DNA of 64,000 nt from SZAS-79 sp964599095 (GTDB lineage Bacteria; Pseudomonadota; Gammaproteobacteria; Burkholderiales; SG8-39). This document shows, piece after piece, positions 26,248-37,536 of this stretch. The DNA lies in NCBI GenBank assembly GCA_964599095.1, contig CAZREB010000010.1, positions 1 to 64,000 on the forward strand. Reading direction: 5' to 3'. Numbering within the stretch: the stretch's first letter is position 1; the number at the start of each line of letters is the position of its first letter. Position numbers and translations under genes: made by a program. A model generated the notes under the pieces. That model did no database searches, was not told where the DNA came from, and saw nothing but the letters and a program-made list of their open reading frames with translations.

Positions 26248-27361
26248 GTCCGGTCCCGGGGCGTTGTTCGGGCCGCGCGGCTGGGGCGGCGTGATCGCGG
26301 CGCTGATCCTCATCTGCGCGGTGGCGCCGCTCCTGAACCTCGTCGTGCCGAAGGAAAGCATCTTCCACCTATCCGATTTCAGCGTCTCGCTGATCGGCAA
26401 GATCATGTGCTATGCGATCGTCGCGCTGGCGATGGACCTGATCTGGGGCTACACCGGGATCCTCTCGCTCGGGCATGGCCTGTTCTTTGCGCTCGGCGGC
26501 TATGCGTTCGGCATGTACCTGATGCGCTCGATCGGCCTGGACGGGGTCTACAAGAGCCCGTTGCCGGACTTCATGGTATTCCTCGACTGGAAGGCCTACC
26601 CCTGGTACTGGAGCTTCACGCAGCATTTCTGGTACTGCGTGCTGCTGGTGGTGCTGGTGCCGGGGCTGCTCGCCTTCGTCTTCGGCTACTTCGCGTTCCG
26701 CTCGCGCATCAAGGGCGTCTACTTCTCGATCATCACCCAGGCGATGACTTTCGCCTTCATGCTGCTGTTCTTCCGCAACGACACCGGCTTCGGCGGCAAC
26801 AACGGGTTCACCGACTTCAAGCGCATCCTCGACTACCCGATCTTCACGCCGCAGATGCGCATGATCCTGTTCGTGCTCTCGGGCCTGGCGCTCGTCGGCA
26901 CGCTGCTGCTCGGGCGCTGGATCGTGTCGTCGAAGCTCGGGCGGGTGCTCACCGCGATCCGCGATGCCGAATCCCGGGTGATGTTCTCGGGCTACGACCC
27001 GCTCTGGTACAAGCTCTTCATCTGGACGCTCTCGGCGGTCCTCTGCGGCATCGCGGGTGCGCTCTATGTTCCCCAGGTCGGCATCATCAACCCGGGCGAG
27101 ATGTCGCCGGCCAACTCGATCGAGATCGCGATCTGGGTCGCGGTCGGCGGCCGCGGCACGCTCATCGGCGCGATCGTCGGCGCATTCCTCGTGAACGGCG
27201 CGCGCAGCTGGTTCACAGTTGCGTTCCCCGAGTACTGGCTGTTCTTCCTCGGGGCGATCTTCATCGCGGTGACGCTGTTCCTGCCCAACGGGGTCGTCGG
27301 GCTGGTGTCGCAACTGCGCGTGCAATTACGCGAGAAGAAACTGCGGACGAAAGCGGCATGA
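26240..27361 (+). CDS. urtC: Urea ABC transporter permease UrtC
   Basis: A 373-residue LivM-type inner-membrane permease that pairs with UrtB. The motif DLIWGYTGILSLGHGLFFALGG is the LivM signature, and multiple hydrophobic helices follow. The internal loop GFGGNNGFTDFKRILDYPI is common in UrtC. The stop overlaps the urtD start (ATGA), supporting a single transcript. Confidence 0.95.
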   Translation: MPKSGPGALFGPRGWGGVIAALILICAVAPLLNLVVPKESIFHLSDFSVSLIGKIMCYAIVALAMDLIWGYTGILSLGHGLFFALGGYAFGMYLMRSIGLDGVYKSPLPDFMVFLDWKAYPWYWSFTQHFWYCVLLVVLVPGLLAFVFGYFAFRSRIKGVYFSIITQAMTFAFMLLFFRNDTGFGGNNGFTDFKRILDYPIFTPQMRMILFVLSGLALVGTLLLGRWIVSSKLGRVLTAIRDAESRVMFSGYDPLWYKLFIWTLSAVLCGIAGALYVPQVGIINPGEMSPANSIEIAIWVAVGGRGTLIGAIVGAFLVNGARSWFTVAFPEYWLFFLGAIFIAVTLFLPNGVVGLVSQLRVQLREKKLRTKAA

Positions 27362-28191
27362 GCACCGCCCTCCAGGACGAGAACCAGGGCACCAGCGGCC
27401 CGGCCGCGGTAGGCGGCGGGCGCGTCATCGGCCATGACGTGCTCGACGTCACGCACGGCCCGATCCTGTACCTGGACGACATCACGGTCAGCTTCGACGG
27501 GTTCAAGGCGCTGAACAACCTGACCCTGACCATCGAGGCCGGCGAGCTGCGTTGCATCATCGGGCCGAACGGCGCGGGCAAGACCACGATGATGGACGTG
27601 ATCACCGGCAAGACCCGGCCGGACGCAGGCACCGCGTTCTTCGGCCAGACGATCGACCTGCTGCGCATGACCGAGCCGCAGATTGCGCACGCGGGCATCG
27701 GGCGCAAGTTCCAGAAGCCCACGGTATTCGAGCAGCACACGGTGTTCGAGAACCTCGAGCTTGCGATGAAAACCGACAAGCGCGTTCGCAGGAGCCTGTT
27801 TGCGAAGCTCGATTCGGCCCAGGGCGACCTGATCGCGGCGACGCTGGAGCAGATCCAGCTGGCCGGGCAACCCGACCGGCTCGCCGGGCTGCTTTCGCAC
27901 GGGCAGAAGCAGTGGCTCGAGATCGGCATGCTGCTGATGCAGGAGCCCCGCCTGCTGCTGCTGGACGAGCCGGTGGCCGGCATGACCGATGCCGAGACCG
28001 AACGCACGGCCGAGCTCTTCAAGACGCTCGCCGGCAGGCACTCGCTGATCGTGGTCGAGCACGACATGGAGTTCGTCGGACAGATCGCGCGCACGGTCAC
28101 GGTCCTGCACGAGGGCAGCGTGCTCGCCGAAGGTCCTATGGACGTCGTGCAGAACGACGAGCGCGTCATCGAAGTCTATTTGGGACGGTGA
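27358..28191 (+). CDS. urtD: Urea ABC transporter ATP-binding protein UrtD
   Basis: A 277-residue LivG-type ATPase. Walker A is GPNGAGKTT, the LSHGQ signature appears as LLSHGQKQWLEIGMLL, and Walker B is LLLLDEPVAGM. About 40 N-terminal residues precede the ABC domain. ATG at 27358 overlaps the urtC stop by 4 bp. It energises urea import with UrtE. Confidence 0.95.
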   Translation: MSTALQDENQGTSGPAAVGGGRVIGHDVLDVTHGPILYLDDITVSFDGFKALNNLTLTIEAGELRCIIGPNGAGKTTMMDVITGKTRPDAGTAFFGQTIDLLRMTEPQIAHAGIGRKFQKPTVFEQHTVFENLELAMKTDKRVRRSLFAKLDSAQGDLIAATLEQIQLAGQPDRLAGLLSHGQKQWLEIGMLLMQEPRLLLLDEPVAGMTDAETERTAELFKTLAGRHSLIVVEHDMEFVGQIARTVTVLHEGSVLAEGPMDVVQNDERVIEVYLGR

Positions 28192-28192
28192 A

Positions 28193-28885
28193 GTGCTGAC
28201 GATCTCGAACCTCAACCAGTACTACGGCGGCAGCCATATCCTTCGCGACGTGAGCTTCGAGGTTCCCAAGGGCGCGTGCACGAGCATCCTCGGGCGCAAT
28301 GGCGTAGGCAAGACGACGCTGCTCAAGTGCCTGGTCGGCCTGATTCCGATCCGCTCCGGCGGGCTCACCCTCGGTGGCGCGGACATCGCAGCGCTGGCGC
28401 CTTACGAGCGCGCGCGCCTGGGCGTGGGCTATGTGCCGCAGGGGCGCGAGATCTTCCCGCGCCTTACCGTCGAGGAAAACCTGCTGATGGGCCTGGCGAC
28501 CAAGCCGGGCAGCGCGAAGATCCCGGCACGCATCTTCGAGATGTTCCCGGTGCTGAAGGACATGCTGAACCGGCGCGGAGGGGACCTCTCCGGTGGCCAG
28601 CAGCAGCAACTGGCGATCGGGCGCGCGCTTGCGTCGGACCCGAAGCTGCTGATCCTGGACGAGCCCACCGAGGGCATCCAGCCTTCGATCATCAAGGAGA
28701 TCGGCAACGTGATCGCTGCGCTTGCCAGGAGCGGCGAGATGGCGATCCTGCTGGTCGAGCAGTACTACGATTTCGCGCAACAGCTCGCCGACCACTACGT
28801 CGTGATGTCGCGGGGCGAAGTCGTCAAGGCCGGCCGCGGCGCGGACATGGAACGCGACAACGTGCGCTCGATGCTCGCCATATAA
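28193..28885 (+). CDS. urtE: Urea ABC transporter ATP-binding protein UrtE
   Basis: A 230-residue LivF-type ATPase beginning with GTG one base after the urtD stop. Walker A GRNGVGKTT, signature LSGGQQQQLAIGRAL and Walker B LLILDEPTEGIQPSII are all present. The YVPQGREIFPRLTVEENL segment is typical of UrtE. Followed after 9 bp by ureD. Confidence 0.95.
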   Translation: MLTISNLNQYYGGSHILRDVSFEVPKGACTSILGRNGVGKTTLLKCLVGLIPIRSGGLTLGGADIAALAPYERARLGVGYVPQGREIFPRLTVEENLLMGLATKPGSAKIPARIFEMFPVLKDMLNRRGGDLSGGQQQQLAIGRALASDPKLLILDEPTEGIQPSIIKEIGNVIAALARSGEMAILLVEQYYDFAQQLADHYVVMSRGEVVKAGRGADMERDNVRSMLAI

Positions 28886-28894
28886 TGGCCCGCA

Positions 28895-29755
28895 ATGATT
28901 CCTGCCGAAGCGAGCATCGACCCGGCCCTGGCGCCTGTGCGCTGGGACGCGCATCTTGCGCTGGAGTACGAGAAGCGCGCTGACCGCACGGTGCTGGCGC
29001 GACGCAGCCACAGCGGTCCCCTGCGCGTGCAGCGCGACCTGTATCCCGAAGGCCGGGGCACCTGCCATACGATCGTCGTCCATCCTCCCGGCGGCATTGC
29101 GGGCGGCGATACGCTCGAGGTGCGCGCGCGGCTCGGCGCGAACAGCGCCGCCCTGCTCACCACGCCGGGTGCCGGCAAGTGGTACCGGACGCAGTCGATT
29201 GCGGCCCGCCAGACGCTCGATTTCGGCGTCGCGCCCGGCGCATCGCTCGAATGGCTGCCGCAGGAAACGATCCTTTTCGACGGCGCGATCGCCGACATGA
29301 AGACCATCGTGCGCCTCGAAGGCGATGCCGTTTACACCGGGTGGGAAATCCTCTGTTTCGGCCGTGCGGCTTCCGGGCACAAATACCTTTCCGGCGCGCT
29401 CACGCAGCGTACCGAGGTTTTCCTCGGCACGGACCGCCTCTGGGCCGAGCAGGCGCGCGTCGAGGGCGACGATCCGCTGCTCGATTCGCCGGTGGGCCTC
29501 GGTGGCCACTCGGTCTGCGCGACGATGCTCGCCGCCGGCCGCGACCTGCCGAACGAGGCCGTGGCGGCCTGCCGGGCGATTGCGCCGGGCGAAGACGCGG
29601 TCTGCGGCGTGACGCGCCTGCCCCGGATCCTGATCGCTCGCTGGCTCGGCGATTCGAGCGAGGATGCAAAGCGCTTCTTCACCGCACTGTGGGGCGTGCT
29701 GAGGCCCGAGATGAAGCACAGCGTGGCGGTGGCGCCACGGATCTGGAGCACCTGA
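28895..29755 (+). CDS. ureD: Urease accessory protein UreD
   Basis: A 286-residue scaffold protein that binds apo-urease and helps deliver nickel and CO2. Family blocks are GPLRVQRDLYPEG, VVHPPGGIAGGDTL, TTPGAGKWYRT, WLPQETILFDGA and a C-terminal ALWGVLRP-type end. It starts the urease half of the cluster right behind urtE; its stop overlaps the next ATG (TGATG). Confidence 0.95.
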   Translation: MIPAEASIDPALAPVRWDAHLALEYEKRADRTVLARRSHSGPLRVQRDLYPEGRGTCHTIVVHPPGGIAGGDTLEVRARLGANSAALLTTPGAGKWYRTQSIAARQTLDFGVAPGASLEWLPQETILFDGAIADMKTIVRLEGDAVYTGWEILCFGRAASGHKYLSGALTQRTEVFLGTDRLWAEQARVEGDDPLLDSPVGLGGHSVCATMLAAGRDLPNEAVAACRAIAPGEDAVCGVTRLPRILIARWLGDSSEDAKRFFTALWGVLRPEMKHSVAVAPRIWST

Positions 29756-30513
29756 TGGGAACGGCAGTGGAGCAGGTGTCGGCGATGTTGCAGGAAGCCT
29801 GGTCCACCGGCCGGCAGGCCGAGTTCGGTTCGATGGCCGGGCCGGGCACGGCGCAGGAAGCCTACGAAATCCAGGACCGGGTCTTCGCCGCCCGATTCCC
29901 CGGGCAACGAGTCAGCGCATGGAAAGCCGGCGGTGCGAAACCCGGTGCCGAGATGAGCGCGGCGCCGATCGGCACAGTGTTGGCGAGCCCGGCGGAAGTC
30001 CCCGGGAAGTCGTTCCACATGTTGGGCATCGAAGCCGAGGTCGCGTTCCGGATCCAGAGCGACCTGGGCGCGAAGGCCGGTGCGTGGAGTATCGAGGAAG
30101 TGTCGGCAGCGATCGGCGAGATCCTGGTCACCCTCGAAATCTGCGACACCCGCCTTGCGAACTGGAAGTCGGCCCCGCCGTTGTGGCGCCTTGCGGATTT
30201 CCAGTTGAATGGCGCGCTCGTCACCGGGAGCGGGATCCGCGACTGGCGCAAGGTGGACTTCGCCGCCCAGCAGGCCGAGCTCTGGGTCAACGGGAACAGG
30301 AAATCGGTGGTGACCGGGTCGCATCCGCTTGGCGACCCGCTCAGCGTCATGCCCTGGATCGCCGGGCATTGCGCGCGTCGCAGCGGCGGACTTAAGCGCG
30401 GCGACCTGGTGACGACCGGGTCGTGGACCGGCATGGAATTCCTGTCGCCCGGCGATTCGGTGATGGTGCGCTTTCCGGGCATCGGCGAAGCCGGCGTGAA
30501 GATTTCGGCCTGA
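29755..30513 (+). CDS. Fumarylacetoacetase-superfamily hydratase (2-keto-4-pentenoate hydratase-like) inside the urease operon
   Basis: A 252-residue protein of the MhpD/2-oxopent-4-enoate hydratase group. Visible features are AYEIQDRVFAARFPGQRVSAWKAGG (family N-terminal half, shown at residues about 36-60), the metal-binding acidic block GIEAEVAFRIQSDL, LEICDTRLANWKS, and the closing GDLVTTGSWTGMEFLSPGDS. Such enzymes hydrate 2-hydroxydienoates in meta-cleavage pathways. Here it is embedded between ureD and ureA, 1-bp overlapping ureD and 22 bp before ureA. Role in urea metabolism unknown. Confidence 0.85.
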   Translation: MGTAVEQVSAMLQEAWSTGRQAEFGSMAGPGTAQEAYEIQDRVFAARFPGQRVSAWKAGGAKPGAEMSAAPIGTVLASPAEVPGKSFHMLGIEAEVAFRIQSDLGAKAGAWSIEEVSAAIGEILVTLEICDTRLANWKSAPPLWRLADFQLNGALVTGSGIRDWRKVDFAAQQAELWVNGNRKSVVTGSHPLGDPLSVMPWIAGHCARRSGGLKRGDLVTTGSWTGMEFLSPGDSVMVRFPGIGEAGVKISA

Positions 30514-30535
30514 GGTCCAATCGAGAAAGGCACCC

Positions 30536-30838
30536 ATGGAACTGACCCCAAGAGAGAAAGACAAGCTGCTGATCTTCACGGCCGGGCTGCTTGCCGAGAG
30601 ACGCAAGGCGCGCGGCCTGAAGCTGAATTACCCCGAGGCGATCGCCTACATTTCGGCGGCGATCCTGGAGGCGGCGCGTGACGGCCGTTCGGTGTCCGAA
30701 CTGATGGGCTATGGGACGACGCTGCTTACCCGCGACGACGTGATGGAAGGGGTGCCCGAAATGATTCCCGAGATCCAGGTCGAGGCGACCTTTCCCGACG
30801 GCACCAAGCTCGTCACCGTCCACCACCCCATCCCCTAG
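30536..30838 (+). CDS. ureA: Urease subunit gamma
   Basis: A 100-residue structural subunit beginning MELTPREKDKLLIFTAGLLA and ending TVHHPIP, the normal full length. GAGAAAGG precedes the ATG. Together with UreB and UreC it forms the urease apoenzyme, which hydrolyses urea to ammonia and carbamate. Confidence 0.97.
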   Translation: MELTPREKDKLLIFTAGLLAERRKARGLKLNYPEAIAYISAAILEAARDGRSVSELMGYGTTLLTRDDVMEGVPEMIPEIQVEATFPDGTKLVTVHHPIP

Positions 30839-30861
30839 CCCCGAAACGCAAAGGTGCGCGC

Positions 30862-31214
30862 ATGATCCCAGGCGAAATGAAGGTGCAGGAAGGCTCCATC
30901 GAGCTGAACGCGGGCCGCAGGACGGTCACGCTGAAGGTGGCGAATGTCGCGGATCGCCCGATCCAGGTCGGCTCCCACTACCATTTCTTCGAGACCAACG
31001 ATGCGCTGTCGTTCGACCGCAAGGCAGCCTACGGCATGCGGTTGAACATCGCTGCGGGAACCGCGGTGCGCTTCGAGCCCGGCCAGACCCGCACGATCGA
31101 GTTGGTGGACTACGCGGGCGAGCGGAAGGTCTACGGTTTCCAGGGCAGGGTGATGGGCAAGCTGCGGGACGCACCGGGCGCTGCGCCGGTGAAGGCCAAG
31201 CGCGGGGGGGCCAA

Positions 31215-31218
<4 letters not shown>
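30862..31218 (+). CDS. ureB: Urease subunit beta
   Basis: A 118-residue structural subunit. MIPGEMKVQEGSIELNAGR opens it, and VGSHYHFFETNDALSFDR and GMRLNIAAGTAVRFEPG are diagnostic. A basic C-terminal tail (KAKRGGAK) is common. Its stop overlaps the ureC ATG by 4 bp. Confidence 0.97.
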
Positions 31219-32912
<1,694 letters not shown>

Positions 32913-32927
32913 GACGACTGCCTCCCC

Positions 32928-33632
32928 ATGCTCGAAATCAAAGCGAAGCTGAAGATCCCGCGCGGTGCCTACAAGCTCGAGGTCAAGGGCCGGCTGGAAC
33001 TGCCGTTCGATTCGCGCCAGAAGAGCCGGCTGCGCACGCAACTGGCTTCGGGCGAAGAGGTGGCCCTCATGTTGCCGCGCGGTGAGATCCTGCGCGGCGG
33101 CGACCTCGCAGTGGCGAGCGACGGCCGCGTGATCGAGGTGGTCGCGGAGCCGGAAAAGGTGTTGCACATCACCTGCAAGACACCGCAGGACCTGACGCGG
33201 GCGGCCTACCACCTCGGCAACCGGCACGTCCCGGTGCAGGTCGGCGACGGGTTCCTGCGGATCGCCGCCGACCATGTGCTCGAGGAAATGGTGAAAGGGC
33301 TGGGGGCGACGATCCGGCCGATGGAGGCCCCGTTCGAGCCTGAGGCGGGTGCCTACGGCGGCGGCCATCGGCACAGCGACGACGAGCACGGCCACGCCGG
33401 GCGCATTCACCAGTACGGTGAGCACCAAGGGCACGGTCACGACCACGCCCATGCGCATGGCCACCCGGACGAACAGGGCCATGTGCACGGGCCGGACTGC
33501 GGGCATGACCACCATGGCCACGCGCACGCCCACGCTCACGGGCATGAGCACAAGCACGATCACGAGCATCACGACCACGACCACGATCACGACCATGGCC
33601 ATGGCCATGGCCACGGGCACAAGCACAAGTGA
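32928..33632 (+). CDS. ureE: Urease accessory protein UreE with extreme His-rich tail
   Basis: A 234-residue nickel metallochaperone. Residues 1 to about 145 are the UreE core (peptide-binding domain, then GNRHVPVQVGDGFLRI with the conserved metal-binding His, and DHVLEEMVKGLGA). The last ~90 residues contain about 36 histidines in HxH and DHDH runs, with one Cys. Such tails store nickel in other bacteria; this one is long. The stop overlaps the ureF GTG by 4 bp. Confidence 0.95.
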   Translation: MLEIKAKLKIPRGAYKLEVKGRLELPFDSRQKSRLRTQLASGEEVALMLPRGEILRGGDLAVASDGRVIEVVAEPEKVLHITCKTPQDLTRAAYHLGNRHVPVQVGDGFLRIAADHVLEEMVKGLGATIRPMEAPFEPEAGAYGGGHRHSDDEHGHAGRIHQYGEHQGHGHDHAHAHGHPDEQGHVHGPDCGHDHHGHAHAHAHGHEHKHDHEHHDHDHDHDHGHGHGHGHKHK

Positions 33633-34318
33633 CGGCGGCGGTCGACATGTCGCTCGCGCGGATGCTGCAGCTGGCCAGCCCGGCATTGCCGGTCGGCGCG
33701 TACAGCTATTCGCAGGGGCTCGAAGCGGCGGTGGAATCCGGCGCGGTCCGGGATGCGCCGAGCGCCGGCCGCTGGATCGAAGATGCGCTCGCATTCAGCG
33801 TCGGCCGGTTCGAGGCGCCGGCCTGGCACAGGCTGTACACCGCCTGGTGTGCCCACGACTTCGGCTCGGTCCGCCGGATCGACAGCTGGTTTGTCGCGAC
33901 ACGCGAGACCGCGGAGTTGCGCGCCGAGACGCTGCAGATGGGCTATTCGTTGCGCCGCCTTTGCCTGGAGGTCGGCGAATTCGACCGGGCGGGGCTCGAA
34001 GAGCTCGAAGGCTTCGGCGAAATCGCCTTTCCGACGGCGTACTCGTTTGCCGCCGCCCAGTGGAAATTGCCGGCGCGCGAGGCGCTGGTCGCCTACCTGT
34101 GGTCCTGGCTCGAGAACCAGGTCATGGCCGCGCTCAAGGCCGTGCCGCTCGGCCAGACCGACGGGCAGAAGCTGCTGCTGCGGCTTGGCGGCCGGCTGGC
34201 CGGCATCGCGGACGAAGCAGCGGGCGCGGACGATTCGATGCTCGCGAACTTTGCCCCGGGCCTGGCGATTGCCTCCAGCCGGCACGAAACCCAGTATTCG
34301 CGCCTGTTCCGTTCGTGA
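33629..34318 (+). CDS. ureF: Urease accessory protein UreF
   Basis: A 229-residue all-helical protein that recruits UreG to the UreD-urease complex. Family blocks are LLQLASPALPVGAYSYSQGLE (in this protein MLQLASPALPVGAYSYSQGL) and SWLENQVMAALKAVPLGQTDG. A GTG start at 33629 overlaps ureE by 4 bp; ATG 33647 is the alternative. Confidence 0.95.
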   Translation: MTAAVDMSLARMLQLASPALPVGAYSYSQGLEAAVESGAVRDAPSAGRWIEDALAFSVGRFEAPAWHRLYTAWCAHDFGSVRRIDSWFVATRETAELRAETLQMGYSLRRLCLEVGEFDRAGLEELEGFGEIAFPTAYSFAAAQWKLPAREALVAYLWSWLENQVMAALKAVPLGQTDGQKLLLRLGGRLAGIADEAAGADDSMLANFAPGLAIASSRHETQYSRLFRS

Positions 34319-34331
34319 CGGGCGGGCAATA

Positions 34332-34388
34332 CTGCCATTTCATGACCAACCCCCGCGCCAGTATTGGCGCTCAAGGAGAAATACTGCC

Positions 34389-34389
<1 letters not shown>
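34332..34389 (+). repeat. 58-bp dispersed repeat, copy 3, between ureF and ureG
   Basis: The same CTGCCA ends 52 bp apart, CCCCCGCGCC block and TATTGG core as the copies at 1165 and 2841. The ends are extended to an 11-bp direct repeat AATACTGCCAT. The unit fills the ureF-ureG spacer: it contains AAGGAG (34373-34378), the only Shine-Dalgarno for ureG, and its final A is the first base of the ureG ATG. Confidence 0.75.
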
Positions 34390-35000
<611 letters not shown>

Positions 35001-35014
35001 CCCTGCCGGGGGTG

Positions 35015-35758
35015 CTACGCGGCCAGCCGTGCCTTGCGATCGAGCAGGGCGGCGAAATTCTCCATCGAAACGAGGTGGGCGTAGATGCGGCCCATGACGC
35101 CCTTCTTGACCAGGTTCTTGAGCTGGCTCGCGTTGAGGTGCTCGATCTTCTTTTCGTCGACGCGGTACATGCCGGTGAGCTGCAGCGGTGTCTTGTTGCC
35201 AAGCGTCGCCTGCAGGTTGAACGGCTCGAGCAGGGCATAGTCCGACAGGATCCCGCACATCTCGCGGCTGCGCTCGAGGTCGGTCTCGTACTCGGACAGG
35301 AGCTTCTCGATGTCCTTCCACTTCTGCAGCGGCTGGCCCTTGTCGTCGAACATCGGCTCGCCCGTGTCGCCCGACTCGGCCGCGAATTCCTTCTCGACGC
35401 AGATCAGCCGGTCCTGCTGCTCGACCTTGTCGAGCGTCACGCGCGCCATGCAGAAAGGGAAGCGCCGCGCATAGGCCGGGACGTAGGCCTTTTCGGCCCA
35501 CGAGTCCTGGTTGACGAAGAGGTTCTCGCCGCCGGTCATGCCGAGGACCGCGACCGGCGCGAAGGTTTCCCCCTTGTCGCCGCTGGTGAACACGATCGGG
35601 TAGGTGAGCGCGACCCGGGCGAACTCGCTGTAGCTGATCGGGATTGCATTGAGCGCGCGCACGAAGGGCGGCACCTCGCCGGGCTTGAGCAGGCGGACCT
35701 TGTGGGTCTTCAGCAGCGGGACGATTTCCTTGTAGCCGAACGGCGGCATGATTTCCAT
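35015..35758 (-). CDS. SapC-family protein
   Basis: A 247-residue protein with the SapC-family layout (PF07277 type, named from S-layer-associated proteins; not the peptide transporter SapC). Recognisable parts are the N-terminal ALNAIPISYSEFARVALTYP, VAVLGMTGGENLFVN, and RRFPFCMARV. No signal peptide or membrane segment. The start MEIMPPFGYKEIVPLLK was chosen because the longer frame runs antisense through the tRNA-Ala. Function unknown. Confidence 0.8.
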   Translation of the reverse strand: MEIMPPFGYKEIVPLLKTHKVRLLKPGEVPPFVRALNAIPISYSEFARVALTYPIVFTSGDKGETFAPVAVLGMTGGENLFVNQDSWAEKAYVPAYARRFPFCMARVTLDKVEQQDRLICVEKEFAAESGDTGEPMFDDKGQPLQKWKDIEKLLSEYETDLERSREMCGILSDYALLEPFNLQATLGNKTPLQLTGMYRVDEKKIEHLNASQLKNLVKKGVMGRIYAHLVSMENFAALLDRKARLAA

Positions 35759-35851
35759 GGTGACTCTCGGGGTGGTGCCTGGCGGGAGGCGCCAATCATA
35801 ACCGTCCCGGCAAGACCCGGGCAATCGGCCGCCGGGTGCATCCGGCCCGGT

Positions 35852-35880
35852 TTGTAGCCGCATCGCGCATGGGTTACAAT
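35852..35880 (+). promoter_or_regulatory. Sigma-70 promoter for tRNA-Ala
   Basis: TTGTAG and TACAAT with a 17-bp spacer, ending 13 bp before the mature tRNA 5' end. Confidence 0.65.
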
Positions 35881-35893
35881 CCGCGCCCTTCGT

Positions 35894-35969
<76 letters not shown>

Positions 35970-36091
35970 CGACCTTCGCCTGCAATCCTGCTCCACGGCG
36001 CACCGCCGGTAACGCTCGCGATCGATATTCGTAGCTCGAGTTTCTTGCTGCGTCGGCGGGCCCCGAAAATCAGGGCAGAATCCGGAATGCC

Positions 36092-37159
36092 ATGGAAGCC
36101 GGCCAGGAATCCACTCCCGCGCGCGTACTGATCGTCGACGATCAGCCGCTGACACGCGAACTGATGACGCTGGTGATCCACGCGCAGGGCCACAAGACGT
36201 TGGTCGCGACCAACGGCGAGGAGGCGCTTGCGATCGCCGCAAGCCGCCCGCTCGACCTGGTGATCCTCGACGTCGTCATGCCCGGCATGGACGGGTACGA
36301 GGTGGCGCAGCGCCTGAAGGCCGATGAGCGGACCCGCAACGTGCCGATCGTCATCGTCTCGGTGCTCGAGGACAAGGAATCGCGCATCAAGGGCCTGGCC
36401 GCCGGCGCAGACGATTTCCTGATCCGGCCGGTGGATCGCCTCGAATTGAGGGTCCGCGTGCAGAACCTGCTGCGCCTCAAGCGCTTCCAGGACGAGCTGG
36501 CCGCCCAGAACGCGGTCCTCGAACGCAAGGTCGAGCTGCGCACCGCCGAGCTCGAAAGGAGCAACCGGGAGACGATCCACACGCTGATCCGGGCCGCCGC
36601 ACATCGGGACGACGAGTCCGGTGCGCACGTAAAACGCATGGGGCTGTACGCCACACTCCTTTCGCAGCGGCTCGGGCTCGACGTCGATTTCTGTACGGTG
36701 ATCGGCTTTGCGAGCCAGCTGCACGACATAGGCAAGATCGGCATCCCGGACCGCATCCTCGACAAGCCGGCCGCGCTTGTCGGGGAGGAGTGGGAGATCA
36801 TGAAGACGCACACCGAGATCGGCAGCCAGATGCTGTCGCTCAATTCGTCACCCTATCTCGCCATGGCCGCCGACATCGCGCGCGGCCACCACGAGCACTG
36901 GGACGGGACCGGCTACCCCCGCGGGCTCAAGGGCGAGGCGACCCCGCTGGCTGCGCGCATTACGCAGTTGTGCGATACCTACGACACGCTTCGGTGTTCG
37001 CGGCCCTACAAGCCGGCCATGGACCATGCCACGGCCGGCAGCAGCATCCTCGCCGGCGACAGGAAATCCTCGCCTTCGCATTTCGACCCGGCCGCGCTGG
37101 CGGCATTCGAGGTCGCTCTGGGCGAGTTCCGCGACATCTTCGAGACGATCAGCGACTAG
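36092..37159 (+). CDS. Response regulator with HD-GYP phosphodiesterase output
   Basis: A 355-residue protein. Residues 10-125 are a receiver domain with Asp60 in VILDVVMPGMDGYE and Lys replaced around LIRPVDRLE (Arg instead of the usual Lys-Pro). A coiled-coil linker (ELAAQNAVLERKVELRTAEL) follows. The HD-GYP domain has the HD pair in SQLHDIGKIGIPD, the HHE and GYP motif in GHHEHWDGTGYPRGLKGE, and the final DTYDTLRCSRPYK. It should hydrolyse cyclic di-GMP. No cognate kinase is adjacent. The stop overlaps the convergent TPR gene stop (CTAG). Confidence 0.9.
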   Translation: MEAGQESTPARVLIVDDQPLTRELMTLVIHAQGHKTLVATNGEEALAIAASRPLDLVILDVVMPGMDGYEVAQRLKADERTRNVPIVIVSVLEDKESRIKGLAAGADDFLIRPVDRLELRVRVQNLLRLKRFQDELAAQNAVLERKVELRTAELERSNRETIHTLIRAAAHRDDESGAHVKRMGLYATLLSQRLGLDVDFCTVIGFASQLHDIGKIGIPDRILDKPAALVGEEWEIMKTHTEIGSQMLSLNSSPYLAMAADIARGHHEHWDGTGYPRGLKGEATPLAARITQLCDTYDTLRCSRPYKPAMDHATAGSSILAGDRKSSPSHFDPAALAAFEVALGEFRDIFETISD

Positions 37160-37491
37160 CTGCCGGCGTCCCGGCGTTTCTCGAGCCGGCGCGCAAAGAC
37201 GGCCATTTCCCTGGCGGCTTGCTTGTCCCCTTTGGTTGTTGCGGCCGCAATCCCGCTGCGGTAGGCCTCGAGCGCCTCGGCTTCGCGGCCGCAATCGGTG
37301 AGGGCCTTGCCGAGCAGCTTCCATGCCGCGGAGTACCCCGGATCGCGGTCTACCGCATCGCGCAGGAAGCCTGCGGCCCGGCCGGCGTCGCCGGCCTTCA
37401 GGTGTTCGCTGCCCAGCGAAAAGCGCAGCAGAGCGCCGTCGCGCGGCGTGCCGATGAGCTTTTCGAGGTTGGCGATCAGGGCGGCGTTCAC
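37156..37491 (-). CDS. Small TPR-repeat protein
   Basis: About 111 residues from a GTG at 37491; no ATG is available, so the start is tentative. Two tetratricopeptide-like units are visible (LRFSLGSEHLKAGDAGRAAG and AAWKLLGKALTDCGREAEAL) followed by a basic helix. The gene ends convergently with the HD-GYP gene on a shared CTAG and is divergent from ridA, 45 bp apart. A protein-interaction role is inferred; function unknown. Confidence 0.75.
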   Translation of the reverse strand: MNAALIANLEKLIGTPRDGALLRFSLGSEHLKAGDAGRAAGFLRDAVDRDPGYSAAWKLLGKALTDCGREAEALEAYRSGIAAATTKGDKQAAREMAVFARRLEKRRDAGS

Positions 37492-37536
37492 TTGGGCTAA
37501 GATAGCCTTGTCTTCACGGGAGATTCTACGCGCGGC

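Noticed and set aside
33340..33630. Possible DNA repeat array in the ureE 3' end
   Set aside because: The repetition is codon-level (His/Asp/Gly) inside a real reading frame with an unbroken stop and ureF overlap.
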